In this document: positions 12,340-23,346 of the stretch, one piece after another
How positions within the stretch are numbered: position 1 is the stretch's first letter
Layout: the number at the start of each line of letters is the position of its first letter
From: Sipunculus nudus
Lineage: Eukaryota; Annelida; Sipuncula; Golfingiida; Sipunculidae
Direction of reading: 5' to 3'
Assembly (NCBI GenBank): GCA_026874595.1
Contig: CM049321.1
Span: 46,865,797 to 46,929,796, forward strand
Length of the DNA stretch: 64,000 nt
Position numbers and translations under genes: made by a program
Notes under the pieces: generated by a model
Databases searched by the model: none
What the model was told of the DNA's origin: nothing
What the model saw: the letters and a program-made list of their open reading frames with translations, nothing else

Positions 12340-12563
12340 GGGTACAGGTGAATTCGGCCCATTTCTAACCCGGCCCGTACCAACCGGGCCCGTACTTACC
12401 AACCCGGCCCATTCAAATAACCAACCCGGCCCGTACGGCCCGTACCTGGAATTTGCCTATACAATAACGATAATATATATTATAATATTAACAATCACAA
12501 TTTGTCTAATCCCAATATTTTTTTTTATTCATATTTTACTTTTTTTATGAGAGAGACCGAGAG

Positions 12564-12599
<36 letters not shown>

Positions 12600-13391
12600 A
12601 GGAACGAGAACTAATTTTAATGAATAATATTTGTTTCACCTGTGACATTATAAATGAGATAACATAAATAATGTAGAGCAATTTGTTCAATATAAACTGC
12701 ACTTTTAAATGAAAGTGTCATTAAATAGCTATCATGTATGGTATCAAATTATATCCGTGAAGAATAATTAATATTTTTAAAATCGACAAATATGACATTA
12801 AATTTTACGATAAACGTTATGATCATGTAAACCTTTGATGTTACCCGAAGGAAATATTAAATAGTTGTGATGAAATGTAACACATTAGTTACATGTATTT
12901 GCGCAACAAGTGTGTTTCAACGGAAAGACTTATTCATAGGCCTAATATACATATTTAGGCTGCATGTGTAAATGACAGGAAACGCACATAAATATTCAAA
13001 AGTTATGCATATGTTGAATAGTATAAAATATTTTTGTAGTAGTTTTTTATTATGATTCTTTATTATTATTAAGAGAGGTAAATAAAAAGTTATGGATTCG
13101 ATAAATATTGTGTATATTATTTATGTGTATGTGTATGTGTAGAAACAGAGAGAGAGAGTGAGAGAGAGCGCGCGCTAGGCTAAAACCTTCCTCTAAATCT
13201 CCATTAGTTTACACCCATTTTAATATTTTAGACATATGTAAATTTTCATTTTATAATATATATTGATTCACGTTAATGTATAGGCAAGGTCCAGGTACGG
13301 GCCGGGTTGGTAATTTGAATGTGCCGGGTTGGTAAGTACGGGCCGGGTTGGTACGGGCCGGGTTAGAAATGGGCCGAATTCACCTGTACCC
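12340..13391. mobile_element. 1,052-bp long-TIR element with 8-bp target duplication
   Basis: The termini GGGTACAGGTGAATTCGGCC and its reverse complement bound arms of about 105 bp, which are themselves made of repeated CCCGGCCCGTAC / AACCCGGCCC units. The exact 8-bp duplication TCCTACAC flanks it (12,332-12,339 and 13,392-13,399). The interior is AT-rich with (GA)n at 12,568-12,598 and a second GA patch near 13,150. It has no coding region. The GGG start, long TIR and 8-bp duplication suggest MULE or Merlin-like origin. Confidence 0.85.
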
Positions 13392-13524
13392 TCCTACACA
13401 GCTATAGTAACAACAACTCGCGTTATTGACACGTCTAGTATCACGACGGGGGTGTAAGTGACACACGGTGAATGCTTGCCATCTAGTGGGAGTGTGACAG
13501 ATTGAACGCATGCGCAGTTAACTT

Positions 13525-13580
13525 TAAACCGTGTGTCAATAAGCTGGACCTTATCGACACACCCGTGTGTCAATAAGGGT
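13525..13580. repeat. GTGTGTCAATAAG repeat / imperfect hairpin
   Basis: GTGTGTCAATAAG occurs twice around an inverted near-copy CTTATCGACACAC. The segment can pair with itself. No function is assigned. Confidence 0.6.
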
Positions 13581-13599
13581 GGCCTATTCTATTTGTGTA

Positions 13600-14000
13600 T
13601 ACTGGGTTTTACTCTGCATCAGTGGCTCACTGTCAACAGTTCATGACTGTTATATGCACTTACCTCTCTAGTCCATCTCTGGACCCTTGTGTCCTATGTT
13701 AGACCTGATGGACGGACACGTACGTGTCCGTCCATCAGGTCTAACATAGGACACAAGGGTCCAGAGATGGACTATTACCTCTCCAAAGGACTATTTTTGG
13801 GAATTCCGGTGTATATAGGTGTCATTAATACCGGGGTTTTTTTCAAATTTTTTTTATTACTTTAACATCAAGACAGCAACCTGCAAACAGGTGATAATAT
13901 AAGGAGCATGGACTAAAACCGGGACGTCGGATGCCAAATCGGATGCCGAGCCAGAATTGTACCGCTTGAAGGTGCCAACGCTGCAGCGGCGCTCATACGA
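13600..14000. repeat. Dispersed repeat, paralogous to 37,010-37,260
   Basis: The shared string series is GTTATATGCACTTACCT, CAAGACAGCAACCTGCAAAC, GATAATATAAGG and GTCGGATGCCAA. The two copies differ by the palindrome insertion and small indels. Minus-strand open frames in both copies are short and differ, so I do not treat them as genes. Confidence 0.65.
13669..13774. mobile_element. Perfect 106-bp palindromic foldback element with 9-bp TSD
   Basis: The sequence is fully self-complementary about the point 13,721/13,722, from TAGTCCATCTCTGG to its mirror CCAGAGATGGACTA, with no spacer. The exact 9-bp direct repeat TTACCTCTC flanks it (13,660-13,668 and 13,775-13,783). A paralogous repeat at 37,030-37,260 lacks the palindrome at the equivalent place, which supports insertion. 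Confidence 0.85.
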
Positions 14001-14141
14001 TGGGTTTATCTCACGGATCAATGGATAGATATTCAAAGACGGTTTTATAATGTTTAAATAAAGATTATGACAAATAACAGCATTATACATAAATTTCAAC
14101 AAAATGGGAAAGTCGAATCTGAAACTGTGAGGTATAAACAC

Positions 14142-15251
14142 CTGTTAAGAGTCCTTTTTTTTTATAAAATAAACATAATTATAGACCCTATTAATATTAA
14201 AACCTACAAAAGCTGTATATGCTGGATTAAAACTTACATATAATTGTATTTTAAAATGGCAGTATAAGATAATATGGAGTGTAACAAGGATAACATTTTA
14301 GAGGTTTTTTTTAAAGTATAGCCTATGTTCAATAATTATATCATGCAACAAAGTTGAGGTCTTTTCAGGTTAAGGTATTGCAAAGAAGTATTGTGTTCAA
14401 TCATGCATTTATTGTAAACGCTAGTATTCTAGAACAAGAATTTTGTACTTTTAAAGACAGAAGAAAAAAACAAGACTGCGCTGTGTTGTAAAAGAGCTAT
14501 GACATGAAGTATGTGTTTGGTTCTAACAATTCAGATTTCCCATGTTTTATTTCACCCATAGTAATAATTTTGAATGTCAACACAGGTCAAATACAGGACA
14601 AAATAATACTGCTGGTAAAACATTGCACACACACACACACACACACACATATATGGCAAAATAGAAAAGAACAATATTTATTTATAGGAAGTGTGGTTAA
14701 TTTGAACAAAAACTATTATTAAATTGAAAATATGTGGCAATATCCATCGGACAATTAACAATTTATAAAACCCTTGTGAATAGAGTTAATACTATATTAT
14801 CTGCTTGGCAAAGAAAACATATTATTTTTTTTAACTTTACACGATCATTTGTTTGACCGTGGGCCTTTATAGTCCCGAACCTTACACAATAATATTCATT
14901 ACATATGGTGCATGGTGGCTTTTTATTCTACCTTTAGTACCGTGAATATCCACATTTAATTAGTATATCAGGAATACATAGTAGTGTTATAAAGTGTAAA
15001 GCCTGGTGATTAAAGAAAGATTTGTCTGTTTGTTTATAAATGTGTTTATTTTACTTGTTAATATTTTGGATGCTAGTCTTTAAATATGGTTGAGTTACAG
15101 GAAGGGTTATTTAGGAAAAACAAAGGTCAACATATTTTGATAGGGTGGCGACATATATCTGCCTCTGGCGGACAAGAAGGTCCGGACCATGGCAGGCCAG
15201 TGAATGCAATCATAACTTATTCTCCTTTACAGAAAAACATATTATTTTTAT

Positions 15252-15289
<38 letters not shown>

Positions 15290-15569
15290 TATATATATAT
15301 CATAAATATTTAATAATTGCATGTCAGGCCTGACATTTATTTTTAGTTGATAACTGAAAATGTGAAACGTGAGATAAATATAAGACCTCTCACGTGCCTG
15401 GAGAATTCTAAAACAATGAGAACTTCCGAACTAAATTAAAGTTTAATATAAAGCGCGCAGATGTGTCACGATATGAAACAGCGACAAATGCATTAATAAT
15501 ATTGTCACAAGAGGCATCATAGCGAGTTATAGGACACAGTGCTTGTTGTTGTCTGGGGAAGTATGAGGG
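14142..15569. other. AT-rich DNA with microsatellites, no gene seen
   Basis: Contains (CA)n at 14,626-14,649 and (TA)n at 15,256-15,300. No coding similarity was recognised. Confidence 0.7.
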
Positions 15570-16114
15570 TGCCTTTCCATACATGCGGGCCTCCGTCTTG
15601 GTCCCGCACGGGTGAAATCCAACAAGTGTATTATCATTGTCCCCTTTCCAGACGTGCGGGCCCCCGCACGGGTCCCGTATGCGGATCTAGCAATGTTGGA
15701 TTTTCCTGCGGGGGCCCGCATGCGGATTTAACATGTACTTATCAGTAACAGGTGTGTTTCCTAGTCAATGGGAAAGAAAAATGAGCTGATACAGCTTATA
15801 AGGCTGCATTAAAAAAAAATACGACCAGTCTTCATTTGGATACGGCCCGGAGCCAGCACTGGGTTATGTGTGACAGGAAATAGGTCTAACCACCATGTAA
15901 GCCTGATTGTTGATCAGCCTCACTAGTTAGCATGAATGTTTACACTGAATATTTAATACATTACAGTAACACTTAAGAAATTATGATAATTAGTGCATCC
16001 GTTTATCACAAATAATGGGCCATCCGCATGCGGGGAGCCGCCCATATGAAGAGGAGCTCTCTCCATGTAGGGACCCGCTCGGGTGCTGATGCCAATCCGC
16101 ATGTATGAAAGGCA
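15570..16114. mobile_element. GC-rich inverted-repeat element
   Basis: The ends TGCCTTTCCATACATGCGG (left) and CCGCATGTATGAAAGGCA (right) are inverted copies differing by one base. Further GC-rich arms (GCGGGCCCCCGC, CCGCATGCGGGG, CCCGCACGGGT) make the unit strongly self-pairing. I could not find a convincing target duplication, so the superfamily is undecided. Confidence 0.55.
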
Positions 16115-18243
16115 AGCCTTGAAAGATGTTACTCGAATTTCGTCAAACAAGGAACGTTTTATGTATGCTTAAATTATTAAATTTATTTCTTTAGAGAACT
16201 AGAAGTTTGTGCAGGAATGCATATTAATGGGGTACTCCGCAACCAGTGTTTTCATTTAGTTATTTGTCCGTATTTCCAGGATCATTGGTGCACAAGTTCG
16301 CCCAACAAGTGTTTGCAATCCCTTAATCGGCACATATTTCCATGTTTAATCGTGAATATGTGACTGCATATTTGTGAATATTCCTTGAAGTCCTTCCTGG
16401 AACCGATATGATCCGGACCAACTACAAAAACTTATAGAATCATCACTGGTCCATTCAGAAACGTCCTGAACGTTTTATGGGATTCCGTTTATGTCAGCGG
16501 GAGCTTTATTGTGAACAAACACACACAAATGTTGACGGGAATGAACTTGTATCATCCTGAAGGAGGCAATGAAAGAGAACTGTAAAGAACAAGAGGTAAA
16601 CATCTATGGTGTATCTTCAGGGTCGAGTCCTCTGGTAATCTATTCAGACGATTGGAGGAATATTCTAATTAAAGTTCAACAATGTAATGAAAAGGAAATA
16701 GGGGGGTTTGATCCGCCTGTCAAACGAGTGACAACACTGTCATGCAGTGGCAGGCCATTGTGTGGCCAAGAATAAACATAAAACCATATTACGTTATGAC
16801 TTAAGAGAGTGACTTTGATTTTATATCCGTATAAATATTCAGTTTCTTCGTTTCAAAGTTTCGGTAAAACATATCGGTGTCAGAAAACAAGAATACGCTT
16901 ACATAGATCATTAAACCGGGAAATAGCGTGTTCTTGTTGAGAGAGGTGCATAGGCTATTGTTGAGAGAGAGTGACAGAGCTATAGGGTATTTTAGAGAAC
17001 TGAAAACGTAGTAGGATCTTATTAGTCTATTTTTGACGGCCTGAATGTCATGTTAACAGTCGAAGAAAGAACAAGAGATGAGGGAAAAAAGAGCAGCAAA
17101 AGAAAATTCGGCAGTATACAGGGTACAAGTACATAAAGAAACAAGACCATTGTACAGGGGTATATAAGCACTTTATATGTATTATAGTGTCCAAGTGTAG
17201 CAGAATTATGCAATGGTATAGCCCCTTAAAAGCAAATGTTAAAACACTTTATACGCTGAATTTATGTATACACATTCGTGAACTGAGGGTAATTATTGTT
17301 AGAACAAGTTCTTATGACACCCCTGTTACGGATATTTAAACCTGTTTGTCTACAAGGCAGTACAAGTTGTTAGTAAACAGCAATTTTGACAAACGGAAAA
17401 ACCATGCATGTGTTCAATGGTGGTTGGTCATATACATGCAAAGTTGAACGGTTACTAGTTGCAAGATGTAAACTCTGGTTTGTCCAATTTGCAGAAAGAA
17501 GTCATCATTGAATTTGTTTTGATTATTTTTACGGGCCCGCACACGTTAAATCACTTGGATTTAAATTAAACAAACAGCCTTTTTTTGCAATATGATCGTC
17601 ATTTTCTGGCTTACTCTTACAAAAGGTTCTAAGGAATTTCTTTAGATGATAGATATCCGGTATCCCCGGTGTGGCTATGAGAGTGGGTTGTGGTTGCATG
17701 TCCAAGGCTGGTGGCTTTCTCCGGCTTCCTCCACCACTGCAAACTACTAACGCCAACAACTGAGCCATGTATATGTAAAGTGCCATGATTAGTTATATCA
17801 ACTATCTGTTCAGTCAATGTAAATAAATGTTTATAAGAATATCGAAAAAGGCACCTTTAAGGTTTGTTTATTTAGGAGGTAACTGCTTTTGATATTCATT
17901 AAAATAACACCTTTTATCATTTTTGTAGGGACCTTAAGACCCCAGTGTATAATTAATATTATAACAATTATTCCTATACTCGCGCATTCCTTTTTTTTCG
18001 TGAACCATTCCTTATTGCCGCTTATTAATTCTTGTATGAAAAGCCATTGGGCCTAATATGTTCAATTAATGCAGAAACTACATTAAGGATGAAAAACAGA
18101 TTTGAGAGAAATAAAAAATACATGGCTACTAACTACAGTGAACGACATTTACATTATTCCTTGCACGTAACAGACTAGCACGGGAATTCAAAATTTGACA
18201 TGCCTCCTATATTCAGTGTCAATTAAATTGGATTTAAAAACAA
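16115..18243. other. No gene recognised apart from a SINE body
   Basis: Low-complexity, AT-rich DNA. Short open frames (e.g. 16,569-16,775) have no recognisable features. The only structured piece is the SINE remnant at 17,655-17,825. Confidence 0.6.
17655..17825 (+). mobile_element. 5'-truncated SINE body
   Basis: It shares CTATGAGAGTGGGT, TTTCTCCGG, CTACTAACGCCA / CTACCAAACGCCA, GAGCCAT and ATTAGTTAT in the same order with the SINE at 45,110-45,345. It begins just after the tRNA-like B-box region, so the promoter head is missing. Confidence 0.65.
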
Positions 18244-18793
18244 ACAAGGCCTACAGGCCTAATGCGAACCTGTGCATATGGATATACACCAGGTATAACG
18301 CTTCAATGCTTAACCACTACTTTTCATATATATGAACAATGCAAGTACTTAACATTTTGAACAAGAACAATACACAAACATCACTGCTGAAATTCTGGCA
18401 TGGGTGCACACAACACAAAAATTATTGTAGGTGGCACCACCAGTCTTGTATACGACAAAGCTATTTGACATGTATAAATATGCCCAATTTCAGGCTGATA
18501 TATCAAATTCCTCCGTAGAATTAAGCAGGCACATACACTTTGCAAAAGTCATTGTAGATGGCGACATGCACCTGTCTTGTGAACGAGAAAGCCATTAAAG
18601 ACACATAGACAGGTCAGAATATCAGGCCTTGAGTCTGATGCACCAGGCTGACCAGGCTTAGGTGAGAAAGGCTGTTGCCCCCGAGTGTACTGTGACAAAT
18701 TACTGGCTCAGGCTACTGCACTTAGTGAACTCTTGACCTGCACCTGGCTAGACTGAGTGAACTTTTGACCTGTACTTGGCTGCACTGAATGAA

Positions 18794-18878
18794 CATGAGG
18801 TGATCACATGATACTCATGAGGTGATCACATGCTACCCATGAAATGATCACATGCTGCCCATGAGGTGATCACATGCC
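18794..18878. repeat. 22-bp minisatellite, four units
   Basis: Units of CATGAGGTGATCACATGCTA-type sequence, each centred on the palindrome TGATCA. The third unit is diverged and the fourth is shortened. Confidence 0.9.
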
Positions 18879-19609
18879 TTGTGCTTGGCTGCACTGATTG
18901 AACTCTTGACCTAAATCTGGCTGCACTGAATGAACTCTTGATCTGTTGCCAAATCTGAAACAGTTGGCAGTTTCTCAACCTATTCAAGAAACATACACAA
19001 TCTTGGCCTGTTATGTAACTCTGCAAAAATTTATCCAACACAAACCATTTGAACAAACTTGAGAAGGCTCTCCTCTGGGGTAATTTCTGTAAAATATTGA
19101 ACAATTTGGCTGGACTCTTTACAAGAAGAAGAAGTTTTTATCAGCTTTTTCCCTGTAAAATCTAAATAAATGCAGATAGCAAAAATAAGCTGAATCCATC
19201 AACATTTGATATGTGACTGATAATTGCATAAAATTTGGGGATGGTAGCTCCTGCTATTTCTGAGAAATAATGAATTGTGTACAGATGATATGTAATATCA
19301 TAAATCTACATTTTTTAAAAGCTTTTAAAAAACATTTTTTTTCAATATTTTCCATAGATATTCTGAAATCTAAATGTCTAGAGGCATGATGTAATGGATG
19401 CTGATAAACTGGTGCTAGGCTAGATGTATCTGCTTCACACAGCTAACATATATGGTAAAATGACTCAATTCAATCTTTATAATTCAGCCAAAATTCATTT
19501 TTTGGAACCATAAAAGACAATTATTATTAGAATGATTCTTGCAAAATATTAAACATATTTGTAGGTTTATAACTCATATGGGAAAATACAGCAAAATGGC
19601 AAAGTTCAG

Positions 19610-20170
19610 CTTCCCATAACTCAGCCAAAAATCACTGAACCAAAACCATTTGAACAAACTTGAATTATCAACTTCTAAGGATGTTTAATGTGTGAGATTT
19701 AAGAATTTGGCCCAGTGGTTTTTGAGAAGAAGATTTTTGTAGCCACTTAGCTAACATGGGCTGTCATGGCATATGACTAAATTCAGCTTCCCATAACTCA
19801 GCCAAAAGTCACTGAACTGAGACCATTTGAACAAACTTGAATTATCAACATCTAAGGATAATTAATGTGTGAGCTTTAAGAATTTGGCCCAGTGGTTTTT
19901 GAGAAGAAGATTTTTGTAGCCACTTAGCTTACATTGGCTGTTATAGCATATGACTAAATTCAGCTTCCAATAACTCAGCCAAAAGTCACTGAACCAAAAC
20001 CATTTGAACAAACTTGAATTATCAACATCTAAGGATAATTAATGTGTGAGATTTAAGAATTTGGCCCAGTGGTTTTTGAGAAGAAGATTTTTGTAGCCAC
20101 TTAGCTATTATGGGCTGTTATGGCATATGACTTAATTCAGCTTCCCATAACTTAGCCAAAAGTCACTGAA
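19610..20170. repeat. Tandem array with 176-178-bp period inside H2 copy b
   Basis: The marker CCAAAARTCACTGAAC recurs near 19,627, 19,803, 19,980 and 20,158. The corresponding region of copy d (29,660-29,900) has fewer units, so unit number varies between copies. Confidence 0.85.
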
Positions 20171-21042
20171 CTGAGACCATTTGAACAAACTTCAGAAAGC
20201 ACTACCCTAGGATCATTTTTGTGCGATATTAAACAATTTGGCCATTTCGTTTCAGAGAAGAAGTTATTTTTAGCTGTCAGTATGATACGGGCACTGATGA
20301 CCCCCGTACAAAAAAGGCCGATGCAGGTGGCGCCACCAATACCTCAATTTCAGATATGACTCATGTGACCAACATTGGCATAAAATTTGGTGATGATAGC
20401 TCAAGCCAATTCTGAGAATGTAATTTTAGTATGCTTTTTTGGTCAGATGACTGAGTTCAACTTCCAGCCAAAAATCACCGAACTTAAACCATTCGAACAA
20501 ACTTGAGAGAGATTGGTCCAGGAATCATTTCTGTAAAATATTGGATAATTTGGCTAAACAGATTCGGAGATGAAGATTTTTTAAGCTTTTTTAGCTTTTT
20601 CCCTATAAAATCCAAGAAAATGCAGTTAGCCAAAAAATAAGCAAAATCAGATAGAATTTTTTTAGATGACTAATTTTAAGCATAAGATTTCGTGATGCTA
20701 ATTCTTGCCATTTTCAAGATAGTATGGGTTAACGTACAGACGACGGACGCCGGACGACGCCACACCATCGCATAAGCTCACAGGTTCGCTAAAAAAGTAC
20801 AAAAAGTATTTGTGTGTGGTGTTGTGATGCTAAACATCTGTCCCCTTGTTGACTGGGATACGGAAAGTGAAGTGAGAAACAATTCAACAGTTTCTTAAGT
20901 TTTATTGAATCTCCATATTTTCAGTTTGTTCAGGTTATTTTCACTTCCTTGTAGCCTTTTTTTCATGGACGAAAGTTAGATAATGGTTCATTCAATTATC
21001 CCAGCAAAAGGATTTTTAACAAGTTTTTTTTCCAATCAAGGA

Positions 21043-21048
21043 TTTATT
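21043..21048 (-). terminator. Poly(A) signal for the zinc-finger gene
   Basis: AATAAA on the minus strand, about 26 bases after the stop codon. A second AATAAA lies near 20,901-20,906, so alternative 3' ends are possible. Confidence 0.5.
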
Positions 21049-21073
21049 GTGATCATCTTCCAAACTTTGAGAG

Positions 21074-22666
21074 TCATTTGTCCTGAAAATTCATCTGCAA
21101 AGTATTAGATTTTGTGTTTTCTCCACATTCCGAGGTATGTTTTATGAGAACAACCTTGTGGGAGTAAGATTTGCCACAATGCTGACACACGAATGGTTTC
21201 TCTCCAGTGTGTGTCCTCATGTGAGTCTTTAAGTTACATTGCTGGGAAAAAGATCTGCCACAAATCTCACACGTGTATTGCTTCTCTCCAGTATGAGTCA
21301 CCATGTGCCTTTTCAAGTGATTCTTTTGATGGAACAGTTTCCCGCAATGATGGCACTCATGTGGTTTCACTCGATAATGCCTCTTCAAATGTTTATTTAG
21401 GTCACTCTGAAGGTAGAAACATTTGCCACATTGTTCACATTTACATGTTTTTTCTCCTTTATGCATCAAGTTGTGTTTCTTTGCATTTATTAGTTGGGTG
21501 AAGGCTTTGCCACAATACTCACACTTGTATGGTTTTTCTCCAGTATGGGTTCTTCTGTGTCTGTGAAGCTGAGACCTTTCAGGGAAAGATTTCCCACAAT
21601 CCTCACAGGTGAATGGTTTTTCTCCGGTATGTCTCTTGACATGTACTTTCAACCAGGATCGGTCAGCAAAACATTTGCTGCAATACTCACATTTAAATGG
21701 TTTTTCTCCATAATGCCTCATTAAATGCTTCGTAAGCGAGTGCTTACGAGAGAAATATTTGCCACAGTGTTCGCACCCATGAGGTTTTTCTCTGGTATGT
21801 GTCCTAATATGATTGAGCTTATCTTCTTTGGTAGCAAAACTCACATTACAGCATATACATTTAAATTTGTTTTTATTATGATTTTTTCTGTGTTTTTCTA
21901 TAGAACATGCCCAGGAAAAACGTTTCCCACACTGGTCACAGGTAAATGGCTTTTCTCCAGTGTGTATACGTCTGTGTTTCATCATACTCTTTTTCTCAAT
22001 GAACCGTTTTTCACAGCAGTCGCACTTAAAACGCTTTTCTCCTGTATGTGTTTTGCAGTGTCTGTTTAAACTAGATGAAAATGAGAAACATTTCCCACAG
22101 TACTGACAACTGAATGGCGTTTCTCCCGTGTGCATCCTGATGTGATTTGCAAGTGCATGTTTGGAAGGGAGGCATTTTTCACAGTGTTCACATTTATATG
22201 ATTCGAAATGGATCTTTGACACTTCCAACAACTTACTCTTGATGGAACAATTCTCACTGATGCATTCCGTCTTAGGATCGGTCTTCAGGTGTATATTGAA
22301 TGAAGGTTGATCCTCACTGGTGTGTTCTGGCTCAGGACTTGTCTTTAGGCATACCCTGAATGCATACGAATCCTCACCTATATTGTCTGGCTCAGTTTTT
22401 GTCTCAAAGTGAACATTAAATGATGCAGAATCACTGAAACTGTTTTCACGATGCTCGTACATATCGAGTGTCTTATCTTTATGCAGTATTTTGAGGTGAA
22501 TGTTTAACTTGCTCTTATGAGAAAAACATTTTCCACAATAACTGCAACTATATATGTTTTGTTCATGTTGCATCTCAGTGCTCGTGTATGTGATTGCATT
22601 TCCCTTTACAGAGACAGAGCCATATAAATTCTGTTCAGCATCGTTTTGTTCAACAACATATATCAT
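21074..22666 (-). CDS. C2H2 zinc-finger protein, 14 fingers
   Basis: The 530-residue open frame encodes a probable nuclear DNA-binding transcription factor. One isolated finger lies at residues 39-62. Residues 85-140 are an acidic linker with three degenerate HxxTxPxxE-like repeats. A near-continuous block of 13 fingers runs from residue 158 to 513, joined by TGEKP-type linkers. Most fingers have the full C-x2-C-x12-H-x3-H pattern; the last ends in Cys (H...C). Fingers 5 to 6 and 11 to 12 have diverged linkers. No KRAB, SCAN, BTB or ZAD domain is seen. The frame also stays open upstream from Met codons at 22,777 and 22,801, but an in-frame TAG at 22,715-22,717 separates them from this start, so I use Met at 22,666. 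It appears to be a single coding exon. The large antisense open frames (21,193-22,069) are shadows. The DNA target is unknown. Confidence 0.9.
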   Translation of the reverse strand: MIYVVEQNDAEQNLYGSVSVKGNAITYTSTEMQHEQNIYSCSYCGKCFSHKSKLNIHLKILHKDKTLDMYEHRENSFSDSASFNVHFETKTEPDNIGEDSYAFRVCLKTSPEPEHTSEDQPSFNIHLKTDPKTECISENCSIKSKLLEVSKIHFESYKCEHCEKCLPSKHALANHIRMHTGETPFSCQYCGKCFSFSSSLNRHCKTHTGEKRFKCDCCEKRFIEKKSMMKHRRIHTGEKPFTCDQCGKRFSWACSIEKHRKNHNKNKFKCICCNVSFATKEDKLNHIRTHTREKPHGCEHCGKYFSRKHSLTKHLMRHYGEKPFKCEYCSKCFADRSWLKVHVKRHTGEKPFTCEDCGKSFPERSQLHRHRRTHTGEKPYKCEYCGKAFTQLINAKKHNLMHKGEKTCKCEQCGKCFYLQSDLNKHLKRHYRVKPHECHHCGKLFHQKNHLKRHMVTHTGEKQYTCEICGRSFSQQCNLKTHMRTHTGEKPFVCQHCGKSYSHKVVLIKHTSECGENTKSNTLQMNFQDK

Positions 22667-22801
22667 GTTTCTTGAACTTAGACTCTCACTTTCAATGTCA
22701 TCTCGACCTGGTTTCTAATCAGTTTCTTCAGATTTTATTGTAGAAGAATAGACCTCATCTCTTTCAGTCACCTCCATGATTTTTTTATGTATTTCAAACA
22801 T
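22667..22801 (-). other. Possible ancestral N-terminus of the zinc-finger gene, broken by TAG
   Basis: In frame with the main ORF, ATG codons at 22,801 and 22,777 start an acidic, charged peptide (beginning MEVTERDEV from the second). It runs 20 codons from 22,777 to a TAG at 22,715-22,717, then continues open for 16 codons to the Met at 22,666. The composition on both sides of the TAG looks like one acidic leader. This may be a nonsense change, a polymorphism or a 5' UTR frame. Confidence 0.45.
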
Positions 22802-23346
22802 CAATGACTACGTGACTAGTGTTTTATTCTTCTACGTATTCTCTGCTCCAGTCTCACTTGGTATGGTGTTTCAGGAGGCACTATTACACATTATCATTTT
22901 CCATATCAGGATCATATAAGATGGTTAGATCCACATCATATTGTTTCTCTTTATATCTATAGAGAATCTACAGATTGTTCACCTCAAAGTTTTCCCTCAA
23001 TATTCTTGCCTCTGAAATCATTCCAATCTGCCAGTGTCTTTTTCAATGAGTTAACAATCTAGATTTCGATTTTTGCTGATGTAGTGATTATATGAATACA
23101 ATCTTCTCCTCTAAAATCCACCTGAAAATAAAATAGTTAATTTTCATGATAAAACCATTATTAAAAATAATATGACTTTTCAATCTTTTGAAAAGGAATA
23201 AGCAGCAAATGTTTGGAAACGTTATCTACCAGACCTAACCAAAGCTGCTTTTTAGGCATTAACAATCTTTGGTGAAACACAAACCTTCTCAACATACATG
23301 TCAATTTTTGTTATTCAAAATATTTTGGCCTGTCATTTTAGTAAAA
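22802..23346. other. 5' flank of the zinc-finger gene, no other gene seen
   Basis: AT-rich flank. It would hold the promoter and any 5' UTR exon. I see no clear TATA-Inr combination and no recognised repeat. Confidence 0.5.

Larger units (their letters stand above)
18244..20792 (+). mobile_element. H2-family element, copy b (both tips present)
   Basis: The left tip is ACAAG, the hairpin AGGCCTACAGGCCT, then GCGAACCTGTGCA. The right tip is GGACGCCGGACGACGCC, then CACAGGTTCGCTAA, whose 11-mer is the exact reverse complement of the left GCGAACCTGTG. It contains a 22-bp minisatellite (18,794-18,878), a tandem array of about 177-bp units (about 19,610-20,170) and GGTGGCGCCACC at 20,326. No coding region was recognised. 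Confidence 0.7.

Noticed and set aside
21193-22069. Three plus-strand open frames of 76-114 residues across the zinc-finger gene
   Set aside because: Antisense shadows of the C2H2 repeats; their periodic composition follows the fingers.
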